Positions 8,808-17,798 of a stretch of DNA of 64,000 bases are shown one piece after another. The stretch spans positions 1 to 64,000 of the forward strand of contig NZ_WHJH01000019.1 of NCBI RefSeq assembly GCF_011682145.1. The letters run 5' to 3'. Within the stretch, counting starts at the first letter, position 1. Each line of letters starts with the position of its first letter. The position numbers and the translations under genes were made by a program. This stretch comes from Massilia mucilaginosa. GTDB taxonomy: Bacteria > Pseudomonadota > Gammaproteobacteria > Burkholderiales > Burkholderiaceae_D. The notes below the pieces were generated by a model that was given only the letters and a program-made list of their open reading frames with translations, had not been told where the DNA came from and ran no database searches.

Positions 8808-10886
8808 ATGACCACCACCCAAGTGAGGGCTACCTGCCCGCACGACTGTCCCGATACCTGCGCCCTGCTCATCACCGTGGAAGACGGCGTTGCCACCGAA
8901 GTCAAAGGCGACCCCGACCATCCGACCACGGCCGGCGTGCTGTGCACCAAGGTCTCGCGCTATGCCGAACGCACCTACCATGCCGAGCGCCTGCTGCATC
9001 CCATGCGGCGTGTCGGCAACAAGGGCGAGGGCAAGTTCGAGCGCATCAGCTGGGACGAGGCGATCGACACCATTGCCAGCCGCTTGACAGAGATCGCCGC
9101 GCGCGCCCCGCAAGCCATCCTGCCCTACAGCTACGCCGGCACCATGGGCCTGGTGCAGGGCGATTCGATGTCGGCGCGCTTTTTCCACCACCTCGGCGCG
9201 TCCTTGCTCGACCGCACCATCTGCGCCACGGCCGGCTTTACGGGCTACAAATACACCATCGGCGCCACCATCGGCACCGATGTCGAGCAGTTCCAGGATG
9301 CCAAACTGATCATCATCTGGGGCGGCAATCCGATCGCCTCCAACCTGCATTTCTGGATGCGCGCCCAGGAAGCCAAGCGCAAGGGCGCGCGCCTGATCGC
9401 AATCGACCCGTATCGTTCCCTGACGGCCGAAAAATGCCACCAGCACATTGCCCTGCTGCCCGGCACGGATACCGCGCTGGCGCTGGGCCTCATGCACGTG
9501 CTGATCCGCGACAATCTGGTCGACGGCGATTACATCGCCAACTACACCCTCGGCTACGAGCAATTGAAAGAACGCGCCGCCGAATGGCCGCCGCAGCGGG
9601 TTGCCGAGACCTGCGGCATTAGCGCTGAAGAAGTCGAAAACCTGGCCCGCGAGTACGGCGACACCGCCCGGCGCGGCGAACCGGTGGCGATCCGCACCAA
9701 TTACGGCGTGCAACGTGTGCGCGGCGGCGGCATGGCCGTGCGCAACATCACCTGCCTGCCGGCGCTGGTGGGCGCGTGGCGCCATGCGGCCGGCGGCGTG
9801 CAGCTGTCGTCCTCGGGTTCCTTCCCGACCAACAAGCAAAAGTTGCAGCGTCCGGACTTGCTCAAGCAGCCGGTACGCACCATCAACATGACCACCATCG
9901 GCGACGACTTGCTGCGCGACACATCCACCGAGTTCGGCCCGAAGATCGAGGCCGTGATCGTCTACAACGCCAACCCGCTGGCGATCGCCCCCGATTCCGG
10001 CAAGGTCATGCGCGGCTTCGCGCGCGACGACCTGTTCACCGTCGTGCTCGAACATTTCCAAACCGACAGCGCCGACTACGCCGACATCTTGCTGCCCGCC
10101 ACCACGCAGCTGGAACACGTGGACGCCCACAGCACCTACGGCCACCTGTACATGATGGCCAACAACGCCGCCATCGCGCCGCTCGGCGAAGCCAAGCCCA
10201 ACACCGAAATCTTCCGCCTGCTGGCCGCGCGCATGGGCTTTACCGATCCCTGCTTCCAGGAAACCGACGACCAGATCGCCGCGCAATCGTTCGACGCCAG
10301 CCATCCGCGCGCGATTCATTTCGATTGGGAATCGCTCAAGCGCAAGGGTTGGCAAAAACTGGCGATGCCGGCCGCGCCCTTCGCCGAGGGCGGTTTCCCC
10401 ACGCCATCGGGCAAGTGCGAATTCTATTCGGCCAGCATGCTCGCCGACGGCCTCGACCCGCTGCCGGCGCATATTCCGCCCTACGAATCGGTGGCCAGCA
10501 ATCCGGCGCTGGCGGCAAAATATCCGCTGGCCATGATTTCCCCGCCGGCGCGCAATTTCCTCAACTCGACCTTTGTGAACGTGACCAGCCTGCGCTCGAC
10601 CGAAGGCGAACCGCATCTCGACATCCATCCCGACGACAGCGCCGCGCGTGGCATCGAGCATGGCCAGATGGTGCGCATTTTCAACGACCGCGGCGCGTTT
10701 GTGGCCAAGGCACGGGTCACGCCGAAAGCGCGCGCCGGGCTGGTGGTGGGTCTGTCGGTATGGTGGAAGAAACTATCGAGCGACGGCAAGAATGCCAATG
10801 AAGTGACCAGCCAGCGCCTGACCGACATGGGCCGCGCGCCGACCTTTTACGATACCCTGGTCCAGGTGGAAAAAGTAGCGGCCTAG
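8808..10886 (+). CDS. molybdopterin-dependent oxidoreductase with [4Fe-4S] cluster
   Basis: 692 aa member of the DMSO reductase / formate dehydrogenase superfamily. The N-terminal CX3CX3CX27C motif (C10, C14, C18, C46; CPHDCPDTC...VLC) holds a [4Fe-4S] cluster, and the central domains bind bis-MGD. Cys139 (TICATAG) is the likely Mo ligand. The C-terminal molydopterin-binding domain starts near residue 560. There is no Tat twin-arginine leader, so the enzyme appears cytosolic. Substrate unknown; no partner FeS or membrane subunit is adjacent. ATG 8808 was chosen since the Cys cluster normally lies close to the N-terminus. The next gene follows after 21 bp. Confidence 0.88.
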   Translation: MTTTQVRATCPHDCPDTCALLITVEDGVATEVKGDPDHPTTAGVLCTKVSRYAERTYHAERLLHPMRRVGNKGEGKFERISWDEAIDTIASRLTEIAARAPQAILPYSYAGTMGLVQGDSMSARFFHHLGASLLDRTICATAGFTGYKYTIGATIGTDVEQFQDAKLIIIWGGNPIASNLHFWMRAQEAKRKGARLIAIDPYRSLTAEKCHQHIALLPGTDTALALGLMHVLIRDNLVDGDYIANYTLGYEQLKERAAEWPPQRVAETCGISAEEVENLAREYGDTARRGEPVAIRTNYGVQRVRGGGMAVRNITCLPALVGAWRHAAGGVQLSSSGSFPTNKQKLQRPDLLKQPVRTINMTTIGDDLLRDTSTEFGPKIEAVIVYNANPLAIAPDSGKVMRGFARDDLFTVVLEHFQTDSADYADILLPATTQLEHVDAHSTYGHLYMMANNAAIAPLGEAKPNTEIFRLLAARMGFTDPCFQETDDQIAAQSFDASHPRAIHFDWESLKRKGWQKLAMPAAPFAEGGFPTPSGKCEFYSASMLADGLDPLPAHIPPYESVASNPALAAKYPLAMISPPARNFLNSTFVNVTSLRSTEGEPHLDIHPDDSAARGIEHGQMVRIFNDRGAFVAKARVTPKARAGLVVGLSVWWKKLSSDGKNANEVTSQRLTDMGRAPTFYDTLVQVEKVAA

Positions 10887-10907
10887 AAATCCCAGAGGGG
10901 AGGCAGG

Positions 10908-11966
10908 ATGAAACTCAGCAGACGGGCCCGCAACGGCCTGATGGCGGCCACGGCAGCATTGCTGCTGGCCAGTTGTTCCAGCCTGAACTATTACCGCCAG
11001 GCAGCCCAGGGCCAGCTGACCCTGCTGTCCGACGCGCGTCCCATCGACGACTGGCTGAGCGACAACGCCACCGACGCCAAGCTGCGCGTGCGCCTGGCCA
11101 CGGCGCGCCAGATCCGCACCTTCGCCGTCAAGGAACTGGGCCTGCCCGACAACAACAGCTACAAGAATTACGCGGCCCTGACCCGGCCGTTCGTGCTGTG
11201 GAATGTGGTGGCGGCGCCGGAACTGTCGCTCAAACCCATCCAGTGGTGCTTCCCGGTGGCCGGCTGCGTCACCTACCGCGGCTATTACAGCAAGGAAGAT
11301 GCCGTCGAGTACGCGCGCGTGCTGCGCGAAGAAGGCAACGATGTCTCGGTCGGCGGCGTGCCGGCGTACTCGACCCTGGGCTGGTTCAACGACCCGCTCA
11401 TTTCCACCTTTATCCACTATCCCGACGCCGAACTGGCACGCCTGATTTTCCACGAACTGTCGCACCAGGTGGTCTACGTGGCGGGCGACTCGCAATTTAA
11501 CGAATCCTTCGCCAGCGCGGTGGAAGAGGCCGGCGTGGAACGCTGGCTCAGCGGTTACGGTAACGACACCATGCGCGAAAACTATCTCAACATTTCGGCG
11601 CGCAAGAAACAATTCCTCTCCCTGCTGCTGGGCTGCCGCGCTGCGCTGGAAAAAGCCTATACCTCGAAAGCGGGCGTCGCCGAAAAGCGCGCCGCCAAAG
11701 CCCGGCTGTTCCAGAAGTTGCAGGACGACTACCAGCTCCTCAAGGCGAGCTGGGGCGGATACGCCGGCTACGACCGTTTCTTCGCCGAGCCGCTCTCGAA
11801 CGCCCACCTGGCATCGATCGCCACCTACAACGATTTCATTCCGGCCTTCCGCGCCCTGTTGGCGCGCGAGAAAACTTTCCCGCGCTTTTACGCCGCCGCC
11901 AAGGCTTTGGCCGAACTCGACCGCGACGAACGCCACCGCCGCCTGAAAGCCCTCGGCGGCCCCTGA
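10908..11966 (+). CDS. putative aminopeptidase lipoprotein (PF10023 type)
   Basis: 352 aa. Lipoprotein signal MKLSRRARNGLMAATAALLLASCSS with lipobox LASC. The zinc-metallopeptidase motif FHELSHQVVYVAGD (HExxH) is followed by NESFASAVEEAGVERWL, which can supply the third metal ligand (Glu). This fits the 'putative aminopeptidase' family of proteobacterial lipoproteins. A good ribosome binding site (GAGGGGAGGCAGG) lies in the 21-bp gap after the molybdoenzyme gene, so the two are probably co-transcribed. A functional link between them is not obvious. Confidence 0.85.
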   Translation: MKLSRRARNGLMAATAALLLASCSSLNYYRQAAQGQLTLLSDARPIDDWLSDNATDAKLRVRLATARQIRTFAVKELGLPDNNSYKNYAALTRPFVLWNVVAAPELSLKPIQWCFPVAGCVTYRGYYSKEDAVEYARVLREEGNDVSVGGVPAYSTLGWFNDPLISTFIHYPDAELARLIFHELSHQVVYVAGDSQFNESFASAVEEAGVERWLSGYGNDTMRENYLNISARKKQFLSLLLGCRAALEKAYTSKAGVAEKRAAKARLFQKLQDDYQLLKASWGGYAGYDRFFAEPLSNAHLASIATYNDFIPAFRALLAREKTFPRFYAAAKALAELDRDERHRRLKALGGP

Positions 11967-12206
11967 ACAAACATCGGCAATTTTTCTTCCATACCAATGG
12001 GTGTTGCGGCGCCGCACCAAAAGGTGCGTGCATCAAGCCTGTCTGAAATAGCAGCAAAAGCGCTTGCGTCGAAGCGCATCGCCCGATAGCATCACAGACA
12101 GCGTAATAAAGCGCACGCTCGGTTTATTTTCTTGAGCGCAAAAATACTGGTCGGCAATGTGCGCCGAACCCACATAACGATAATATTCTGAGACTGAGGC
12201 ACACAT

Positions 12207-13889
12207 ATGGACAAGATTTGGCTGAAATCCTATCCCGCGAACGTCCCTGCGGAGATTGATCCCGACCAGTACGGCTCATTAGTTCAATTATTGGACGAAT
12301 CGTTCAAGAAATTCGCGACGCGCAACGCTTACGTCTGCATGGACAAATTCCTCACTTACGCCGAGCTCGACCAGTATTCGAAACGCATGGCCGCCTGGCT
12401 CCAGAGCCGCGGCCTCTCCAAGGGCGCGCGGGTGGCCGTCATGATGCCCAATGTGCTGCAATATCCGATCGCCATCGCCGCCATCCTGCGCGCCGGCTAC
12501 ACCGTGGTCAACGTCAACCCGCTGTACACGCCGCGCGAGCTGGAGCACCAGCTCACCGATTCCGGCAGCGAAGCGATCATCGTCCTGGAAAACTTTGCCC
12601 ATACGCTCGAACAAGTCCTCACCAAAACCCCGGTCAAGCACATCGTGGTGGCCAGCATGGGCGAGATGCTGGGCGGCGTCAAAGGCGTGATCGTCAATTT
12701 TGTCGTGCGCAACGTCAAGAAAATGGTACCGGCGTTTTCGCTGCCCAACACCGTGCGTTTCAAGGACGTGCTGGCGCAGGGCGAGAAAATGACCTTCACC
12801 CCGGTCAAGGCGAGCGCCACCGACGTCGCCTTCCTGCAGTACACGGGCGGCACCACCGGCGTATCGAAAGGGGCGACTTTGACGCACCGCAACGTGATCG
12901 CCAACGTCCTGCAAAGCGAAGCCTGGTCGCAGCCGGCGCTGGTCAAGGCGCCCGTGGTCGAGCAGGTGGTGATTGTCTGCGCGCTGCCGCTGTACCACAT
13001 CTTCGCGCTGACCTGCTGCGCCATGTGGGGCATGCGGGTGGGCGCCCTGAATATCCTGATTCCCAATCCGCGCGATATCGGCGGCTTTATCAAGGAACTG
13101 TGCAAATACAAGATCAACATGCTCCCGGCCGTCAATACCCTGTATAACGCGCTGCTGAACCATCCCGATATCGGCAAGATCGATTTCTCCGGCCTCAAGA
13201 TTTCCAACGGCGGCGGCATGGCGGTCCAGCAGATCGTCAACGACAAATGGAAAAAAGCCACCGGCGGCTGCATCATCGAAGGCTACGGCCTGTCCGAAAC
13301 CTCGCCCGTGGCCACCTGCAACCGCTCCGACCTGGTTGACTTCACCGGTACCATCGGCATGCCGGTGCCGTCGACCGACGTCGCGATTCTCGACGATGCC
13401 GGCAATCCGGTAGCGCTCGGCGAGCCGGGCGAAATCGCGATTCGCGGTCCACAGGTCATGGCCGGCTACTGGAACCGTCCCGACGAAACGGCCAAGGTCA
13501 TGACCGCCGACGGCTTCTTCAAATCCGGCGACGTCGGCATCATGAACGAGCACGGCATGATAAAAATCGTCGACCGCAAAAAGGATATGATTCTGGTCTC
13601 GGGTTTTAATGTGTACCCGAACGAACTCGAAGAAGTCATTTCCAAGCACCTCGGCGTGCTCGAATGCGCGTGTGTCGGCGTGCCGGACGAGCATTCCGGC
13701 GAGGCGGTCAAAGTGTTCGTGGTGCGCAAGGACCCGACCCTGACGGTTGAACAATTGATGGCTTACTGCAAGCAGGAATTCACCGGCTATAAAAAGCCGA
13801 AGTACATCGAATTCCGCAGCGAGCTCCCGAAAACCAATGTCGGCAAAATCCTGCGCCGCGTGCTGCGCGATGAAAAGCACGTAGCGTAA
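12207..13889 (+). CDS. fadD: long-chain fatty acid-CoA ligase (first of tandem pair)
   Basis: 560 aa adenylate-forming enzyme that activates long-chain fatty acids to acyl-CoA at the inner membrane. AMP-binding P-loop YTGGTTGVSKG starts at residue 212. IIEGYGLSETSP is the A5 motif, GEIAIRGPQVMAGYW follows, and the FACS linker/signature continues through DGFFKSGDVGIMNEHGMIKIVDRKKDMILVSGFNVYP. The C-terminal lysine of the acyl-adenylate site is in KTNVGKILRR. Length and motifs match FadD (about 560 aa). TGAGG precedes ATG 12207. A close paralogue starts 104 bp downstream beyond a terminator. Confidence 0.94.
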   Translation: MDKIWLKSYPANVPAEIDPDQYGSLVQLLDESFKKFATRNAYVCMDKFLTYAELDQYSKRMAAWLQSRGLSKGARVAVMMPNVLQYPIAIAAILRAGYTVVNVNPLYTPRELEHQLTDSGSEAIIVLENFAHTLEQVLTKTPVKHIVVASMGEMLGGVKGVIVNFVVRNVKKMVPAFSLPNTVRFKDVLAQGEKMTFTPVKASATDVAFLQYTGGTTGVSKGATLTHRNVIANVLQSEAWSQPALVKAPVVEQVVIVCALPLYHIFALTCCAMWGMRVGALNILIPNPRDIGGFIKELCKYKINMLPAVNTLYNALLNHPDIGKIDFSGLKISNGGGMAVQQIVNDKWKKATGGCIIEGYGLSETSPVATCNRSDLVDFTGTIGMPVPSTDVAILDDAGNPVALGEPGEIAIRGPQVMAGYWNRPDETAKVMTADGFFKSGDVGIMNEHGMIKIVDRKKDMILVSGFNVYPNELEEVISKHLGVLECACVGVPDEHSGEAVKVFVVRKDPTLTVEQLMAYCKQEFTGYKKPKYIEFRSELPKTNVGKILRRVLRDEKHVA

Positions 13890-13936
13890 GCCGGCGACGG
13901 CATCGATTCGGATCCCATTCCTTGAATTAGCGGCAC

Positions 13937-13958
13937 GACCGCCTGCGGGCGGTCTTTT
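13937..13958 (+). terminator. intrinsic terminator after first fadD
   Basis: GACCGCC-TGCG-GGCGGTC followed by TTTT. It lies between the two tandem fadD genes and suggests that they are separate transcription units. Confidence 0.85.
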
Positions 13959-13993
13959 GCATTAACAGTTACAGTAGAAAAGACGAGGCATAG

Positions 13994-15682
13994 ATGGACA
14001 AGTTTTGGCTTAAGTCGTACCAGGAGGGCGTTCCTGCGGAAATCGATTACACGCAATACCGCTCGCTCACCCACCTGCTGGAAGAAGCTTTCCGCAAGTA
14101 CGCCGACCGCAAGGCCTACGTTTGCATGGACAAGTCCATCACCTACGCGGAACTCGATCGCATGTCGGCGCAGATGGGCGCCTGGCTGCAAAGCCGCGGC
14201 CTCAAACCCGGCGCGCGCGTGGCCATCATGCTGCCCAACGTGCTGCAGTATCCGGTGGCCATGGCCGCCGTGCTGCGCGCCGGCTACGTGATCGTCAACG
14301 TCAACCCGCTCTACACCCCGCGCGAACTGCAGCACCAGATGATCGACTCGGGCGCCGAAGCCATCGTCGTGCTGGAAAACTTCGCCCACACCGTGCAGGA
14401 AGTGCTGGCCAAGACCCAGATCAAGCACGTCATCATGGCCACCATGGGCGACCTGCTCGGCCCCCTGAAAGGCATGATCGTCAACCTGGTGGTACGCAAG
14501 GTCAAGAAGCTGGTGCCGGCGTTTTCACTGCCGAACGCGATCCCGTTCAACAAGGTGATCTCGGAAGGCGAACGCCTGACCCTCGCCCCGGCCACGCTCG
14601 GCCACGACGACATCGCCTTCCTGCAGTACACCGGCGGCACCACCGGCGTGTCCAAGGGCGCGGTCCTGCTGCACAAGAACGTGATCGCCAACGTGCTGCA
14701 GAACGAAGCCTGGCTGCAGCCGACTCTCGACACCCTGCCCAAGGGCCAGCAGCTTCAATTCATGTGCGCGCTGCCGCTGTACCATATCTATTCGCTCACT
14801 GTGTGCGCGCTGATGTCCACGCGCCTGGGCGGCATGAATGTGCTCATTCCGAACCCGCGCGACATGCCGGGCTTCGTCAAGGAGTTGAGCAAGTACCGCA
14901 TCAACGTCTTCCCGGCCGTGAACACCCTGTACAACGGCCTGCTGAACAACGCCGAATTCGCCAGGCTCGACTTTTCCAGCTTCAAGGTGTGTAACGGCGG
15001 CGGCATGTCGGTGCAGCAGTCAGTGGCCGACCGCTGGCTCAAGCTGACCGGCACCCCGATCATCGAAGGCTACGGCATGTCCGAAACGTCGCCGGTGGCC
15101 ACCGCCAACCGCTGCGACATCAAGGAATTCACCGGTTCGATCGGCTTGCCGTATCCCTCCACCGACATCGCCATCCTCGACGACAACGGCAACCACGTGC
15201 CGCTGGGCGAGCGCGGCGAAATCGGCATTCGCGGCCCGCAGGTCATGGCCGGCTACTGGAAGCGCGACGACGAAACCGCCAAGTCGATGACCGCCGACGG
15301 CTTCTTCAAGACCGGCGACATCGGCATCATGGACGAGCGCGGCTACACCAGGATCGTCGACCGCAAGAAGGACATGATCCTGGTGTCGGGCTTTAACGTC
15401 TATCCGAACGAAATCGAAAGCGTGATCTCGTCGCATCCGGGCGTGCTCGAATGCGCGTGCATCGGTGTGCCGGACCATAATTCGGGCGAAGCGGTCAAGC
15501 TGTTCGTGGTGCGCAAGGACCCGAACCTGACGGCGGAAGACCTGCTCGAATTCTGCAAGGAGCAGCTCACGGCCTACAAAAAGCCGAAGTACATCGAGTT
15601 CCGCACCGACCTGCCGAAAACCAACGTCGGCAAGATCCTGCGCCGCGAACTGCGCGATCCGGCGCCGGTCGTGACGGCGTAA
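13994..15682 (+). CDS. fadD: long-chain fatty acid-CoA ligase (second of tandem pair)
   Basis: 562 aa, collinear with the gene at 12207-13889 and clearly its duplicate. Both begin MDK(I/F)WLKSY...VPAEID and share LQYTGGTTGVSKGA, EGYG(L/M)SETSPVAT, GPQVMAGYW and KTNVGKILRR. Differences are spread along the protein, notably at the ends and in the segment 230-330 near the fatty-acid tunnel, so chain-length preference may differ. GACGAGG precedes the ATG. A terminator-like hairpin overlaps the intergenic region with the convergent phoD gene. Confidence 0.94.
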   Translation: MDKFWLKSYQEGVPAEIDYTQYRSLTHLLEEAFRKYADRKAYVCMDKSITYAELDRMSAQMGAWLQSRGLKPGARVAIMLPNVLQYPVAMAAVLRAGYVIVNVNPLYTPRELQHQMIDSGAEAIVVLENFAHTVQEVLAKTQIKHVIMATMGDLLGPLKGMIVNLVVRKVKKLVPAFSLPNAIPFNKVISEGERLTLAPATLGHDDIAFLQYTGGTTGVSKGAVLLHKNVIANVLQNEAWLQPTLDTLPKGQQLQFMCALPLYHIYSLTVCALMSTRLGGMNVLIPNPRDMPGFVKELSKYRINVFPAVNTLYNGLLNNAEFARLDFSSFKVCNGGGMSVQQSVADRWLKLTGTPIIEGYGMSETSPVATANRCDIKEFTGSIGLPYPSTDIAILDDNGNHVPLGERGEIGIRGPQVMAGYWKRDDETAKSMTADGFFKTGDIGIMDERGYTRIVDRKKDMILVSGFNVYPNEIESVISSHPGVLECACIGVPDHNSGEAVKLFVVRKDPNLTAEDLLEFCKEQLTAYKKPKYIEFRTDLPKTNVGKILRRELRDPAPVVTA

Positions 15683-15688
15683 TTATCA

Positions 15689-15726
15689 CGGGAGCGGCCA
15701 GGTAACTTAAACCTGGCGCGCTCCCG
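15689..15726. terminator. bidirectional hairpin between fadD and phoD
   Basis: CGGGAGCG-GCCAGGT pairs with ACCTGGC-GCGCTCCCG around a 7-nt loop, giving a ~15-bp stem. The stop codon of the minus-strand phoD gene (15707-15709) falls in the loop. A short T run (GCTTTG) follows on the plus strand. Confidence 0.7.
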
Positions 15727-17272
15727 CTTTGCCGTTGGCGACTTCAAACGTCGCCAGCGTCGCCTTCCCCGACTGCGCATTGCGCACATCGTCCAGGCCG
15801 ACGAACACCGTCGTGGTCTTCTCGGGCGTCACATCCATCAGCATGAAACCGCGCTTGTCGCTGCGTCCATACCTGGTGTGGCGGTTCATCTCCAGATACT
15901 GCAAGGTGCGCGCCTGCGGCCGTGAACTCGATGTCACCGAGGTCCCGCAAAACTCGGTCGCAATCACCGGATTGCCTTTCGAGGCCGGCCGGTTGAAGTT
16001 CTTCTGCAAATCCGACGCATAAAACGTGTGCACGTCCCCGGCCAGCACCAGGGCATTGGCCGCGCCGCTTTTGCCCAGCGCATCGAACAGGCGCTGGCGC
16101 GCCACCGGATAGCCATCCCACCCGTCATTCCAGAAGCGCCCGTCACCCGGTTTTGCGATCGGCACCTGGCTCGATTGCGCCATCGGCGTCTGCTGCGCGA
16201 TCAGGTTCCAGCGCGCCTTCGACGTTTGGAAACCCTCGGCCAGCCACGCTTCCTGCTCGCGCCCCAGCATCGAGCGGCCCGGGTCGCGCAGCGCCGCGCA
16301 GGCGCGCGTGACCGAACTCGAACCGCCCCGTCCCGCCGGCCCGCACGCATGCGTGGCGCGGTACTGGCGGTCGTCCAGCACATGAAAGCGCGCCAGCCGC
16401 CCCCAGTCGTAGCGCTGGTACATGCGCATGCCGGCGTAGTCGCCCGGCCGCGCCAGCACCAGCCGCAGCGGCATGTGCTCATAGAACGCCTGGTACGCCG
16501 CCGCGCGCCGCAGCGCAAAGCCGGCATCGAGCCGTTCGTCGCGGTCGCCCGCGTAATCGTTGCCCACCTCGTGGTCGTCCCAGGTCACGATCCAGGGCGC
16601 CGCCAGGTGCGCACCCTGCAAATCGGCGTCGCTCTTGTACTGCGCATAGCGCGCGCGGTACTCGGCCAGCGAAAACGACTCCGCCGTGCGCAGCGCGGAC
16701 GCCGGATGCGTCAACTGGTAAGGTCCCCACTCGTAGATATAGTCGCCCAGGAACGCCACCAGGTCGGGCGCGGCGGCCGCGATATGGCGGTGCGCGGCGT
16801 AGCTGCCGAACTCCCAGTGCTGGCACGATGCCACCGCCAGCTTGAGCGCGCCCGGCATGCTGTCGGGCTTTGGTGCGGTGCGCGTGCGCCCGGCCGGGCT
16901 GACCGCGTCGCCCAGCATGAAGCGGTACCAGTACCAGCGTGCCGGTTCCAGGCCGCGCACGTCCACATGCACGCTGTGCGCCAGCGCCGGCAGCGCGCTG
17001 GCCGTGCCCCTGGCCACGATGCGCGTGAAGGCCTGGTCGTGCGCCACTTCCCAGCGCACCGCAAAGGCGACCGCCGGCGTGGCAGCGGCATTCAAGGGAT
17101 CGTTGAGGATGCGCGTCCACAGCACCACCGAGTCGGGCAGGGGAGAGCCGGAGGCCACGCCCAGGCTGAATGGATAGCTGGTCGCGGCCGCGCGCGCGTG
17201 CGCACCCGGCAGCACAAAGCCGCCGGCGGCAAGCGCCGCATGCTGTAAAAAGAGGCGGCGCGGCGCGTCCAA
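15707..17272 (-). CDS. phoD: alkaline phosphatase D family protein
   Basis: 521 aa. N-terminal MDAPRRLFLQHAALAAGG... resembles a Tat leader, so the enzyme is probably exported folded with its metals. A PhoD N-terminal beta domain (residues ~35-130) precedes a metallophosphatase domain with CQHWEFG, FLGDYIYEWG, VTWDDHEVGNDYAGD and LAGDVHTFYASDL, which carry the Fe/Ca ligands. It hydrolyses phosphate mono- and diesters outside the cytoplasm. The start is TTG 17272, the only plausible start that keeps the RR motif; it begins 8 bp after the stop of the thioesterase gene, so the two are likely an operon. Confidence 0.9.
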   Translation of the reverse strand: MDAPRRLFLQHAALAAGGFVLPGAHARAAATSYPFSLGVASGSPLPDSVVLWTRILNDPLNAAATPAVAFAVRWEVAHDQAFTRIVARGTASALPALAHSVHVDVRGLEPARWYWYRFMLGDAVSPAGRTRTAPKPDSMPGALKLAVASCQHWEFGSYAAHRHIAAAAPDLVAFLGDYIYEWGPYQLTHPASALRTAESFSLAEYRARYAQYKSDADLQGAHLAAPWIVTWDDHEVGNDYAGDRDERLDAGFALRRAAAYQAFYEHMPLRLVLARPGDYAGMRMYQRYDWGRLARFHVLDDRQYRATHACGPAGRGGSSSVTRACAALRDPGRSMLGREQEAWLAEGFQTSKARWNLIAQQTPMAQSSQVPIAKPGDGRFWNDGWDGYPVARQRLFDALGKSGAANALVLAGDVHTFYASDLQKNFNRPASKGNPVIATEFCGTSVTSSSRPQARTLQYLEMNRHTRYGRSDKRGFMLMDVTPEKTTTVFVGLDDVRNAQSGKATLATFEVANGKAGARQV

Positions 17273-17280
17273 GGCTCAGC

Positions 17281-17736
17281 CTAGCGGTCTTGCGGGAAGA
17301 TCAGCTCATCGAGCGCCGGCACCTTGCGCGGCTTGCGGTCGTCGCCGGTGGCCACATACGTCAGCGTGGCCTCGGTCACCTTGACGGTGTTCGCCTGCAG
17401 GCGGTTGCGCTCGGCGTAGACTTCCACATACACGGTGATGGAAGTGTTCCCAACCTTGGTGATATCGGCATAAAAAGACAGCAGATCGCCGACGAACACA
17501 GGGTTTTTGAAGACGAACGAATTGACCGCAACGGTGGCCACGCGCCCGTTGGCGCGCCGCGTGGCCGGCAGCGAGCCGGCAATGTCGACCTGCGCCATGA
17601 TCCAGCCGCCGAACACATCGCCGTAGACGTTGGCGTCGGACGGCGCGGGCATGACGCGCAGCTCGGGCATCTTGCCGGCCGGGAGACCTCGGGGAGCGGG
17701 AGTGGGAACAGGTACGGCGTTTTCTGGCGTGGTCAT
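17281..17736 (-). CDS. acyl-CoA thioesterase, hotdog fold (YciA-like)
   Basis: 151 aa. A single hotdog domain with ANVYGDVFGGWIMAQVDIAGS is typical of the YciA/BACH acyl-CoA hydrolases, in which the Asp of the VDIA helix is catalytic. It hydrolyses acyl-CoA to free acid and CoA in the cytosol. The first ~25 residues are a proline-rich extension (TPENAVPVPTPAPRG). The gene lies 8 bp ahead of phoD and diverges from the ABC transporter at 17799. The nearby acyl-CoA synthetases catalyse the reverse step, though nothing shows co-regulation. Confidence 0.88.
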   Translation of the reverse strand: MTTPENAVPVPTPAPRGLPAGKMPELRVMPAPSDANVYGDVFGGWIMAQVDIAGSLPATRRANGRVATVAVNSFVFKNPVFVGDLLSFYADITKVGNTSITVYVEVYAERNRLQANTVKVTEATLTYVATGDDRKPRKVPALDELIFPQDR

Positions 17737-17798
17737 CGTGAATTCTCTTGAAAGGCTACAATCGACCGGAATTGAACCACAAATCCCCGAGCTCCGCC

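Noticed and set aside
12156-12184. GATAAT box before the first fadD as a sigma70 promoter
   Set aside because: No acceptable -35 at 16-18 bp spacing; too weak to list.
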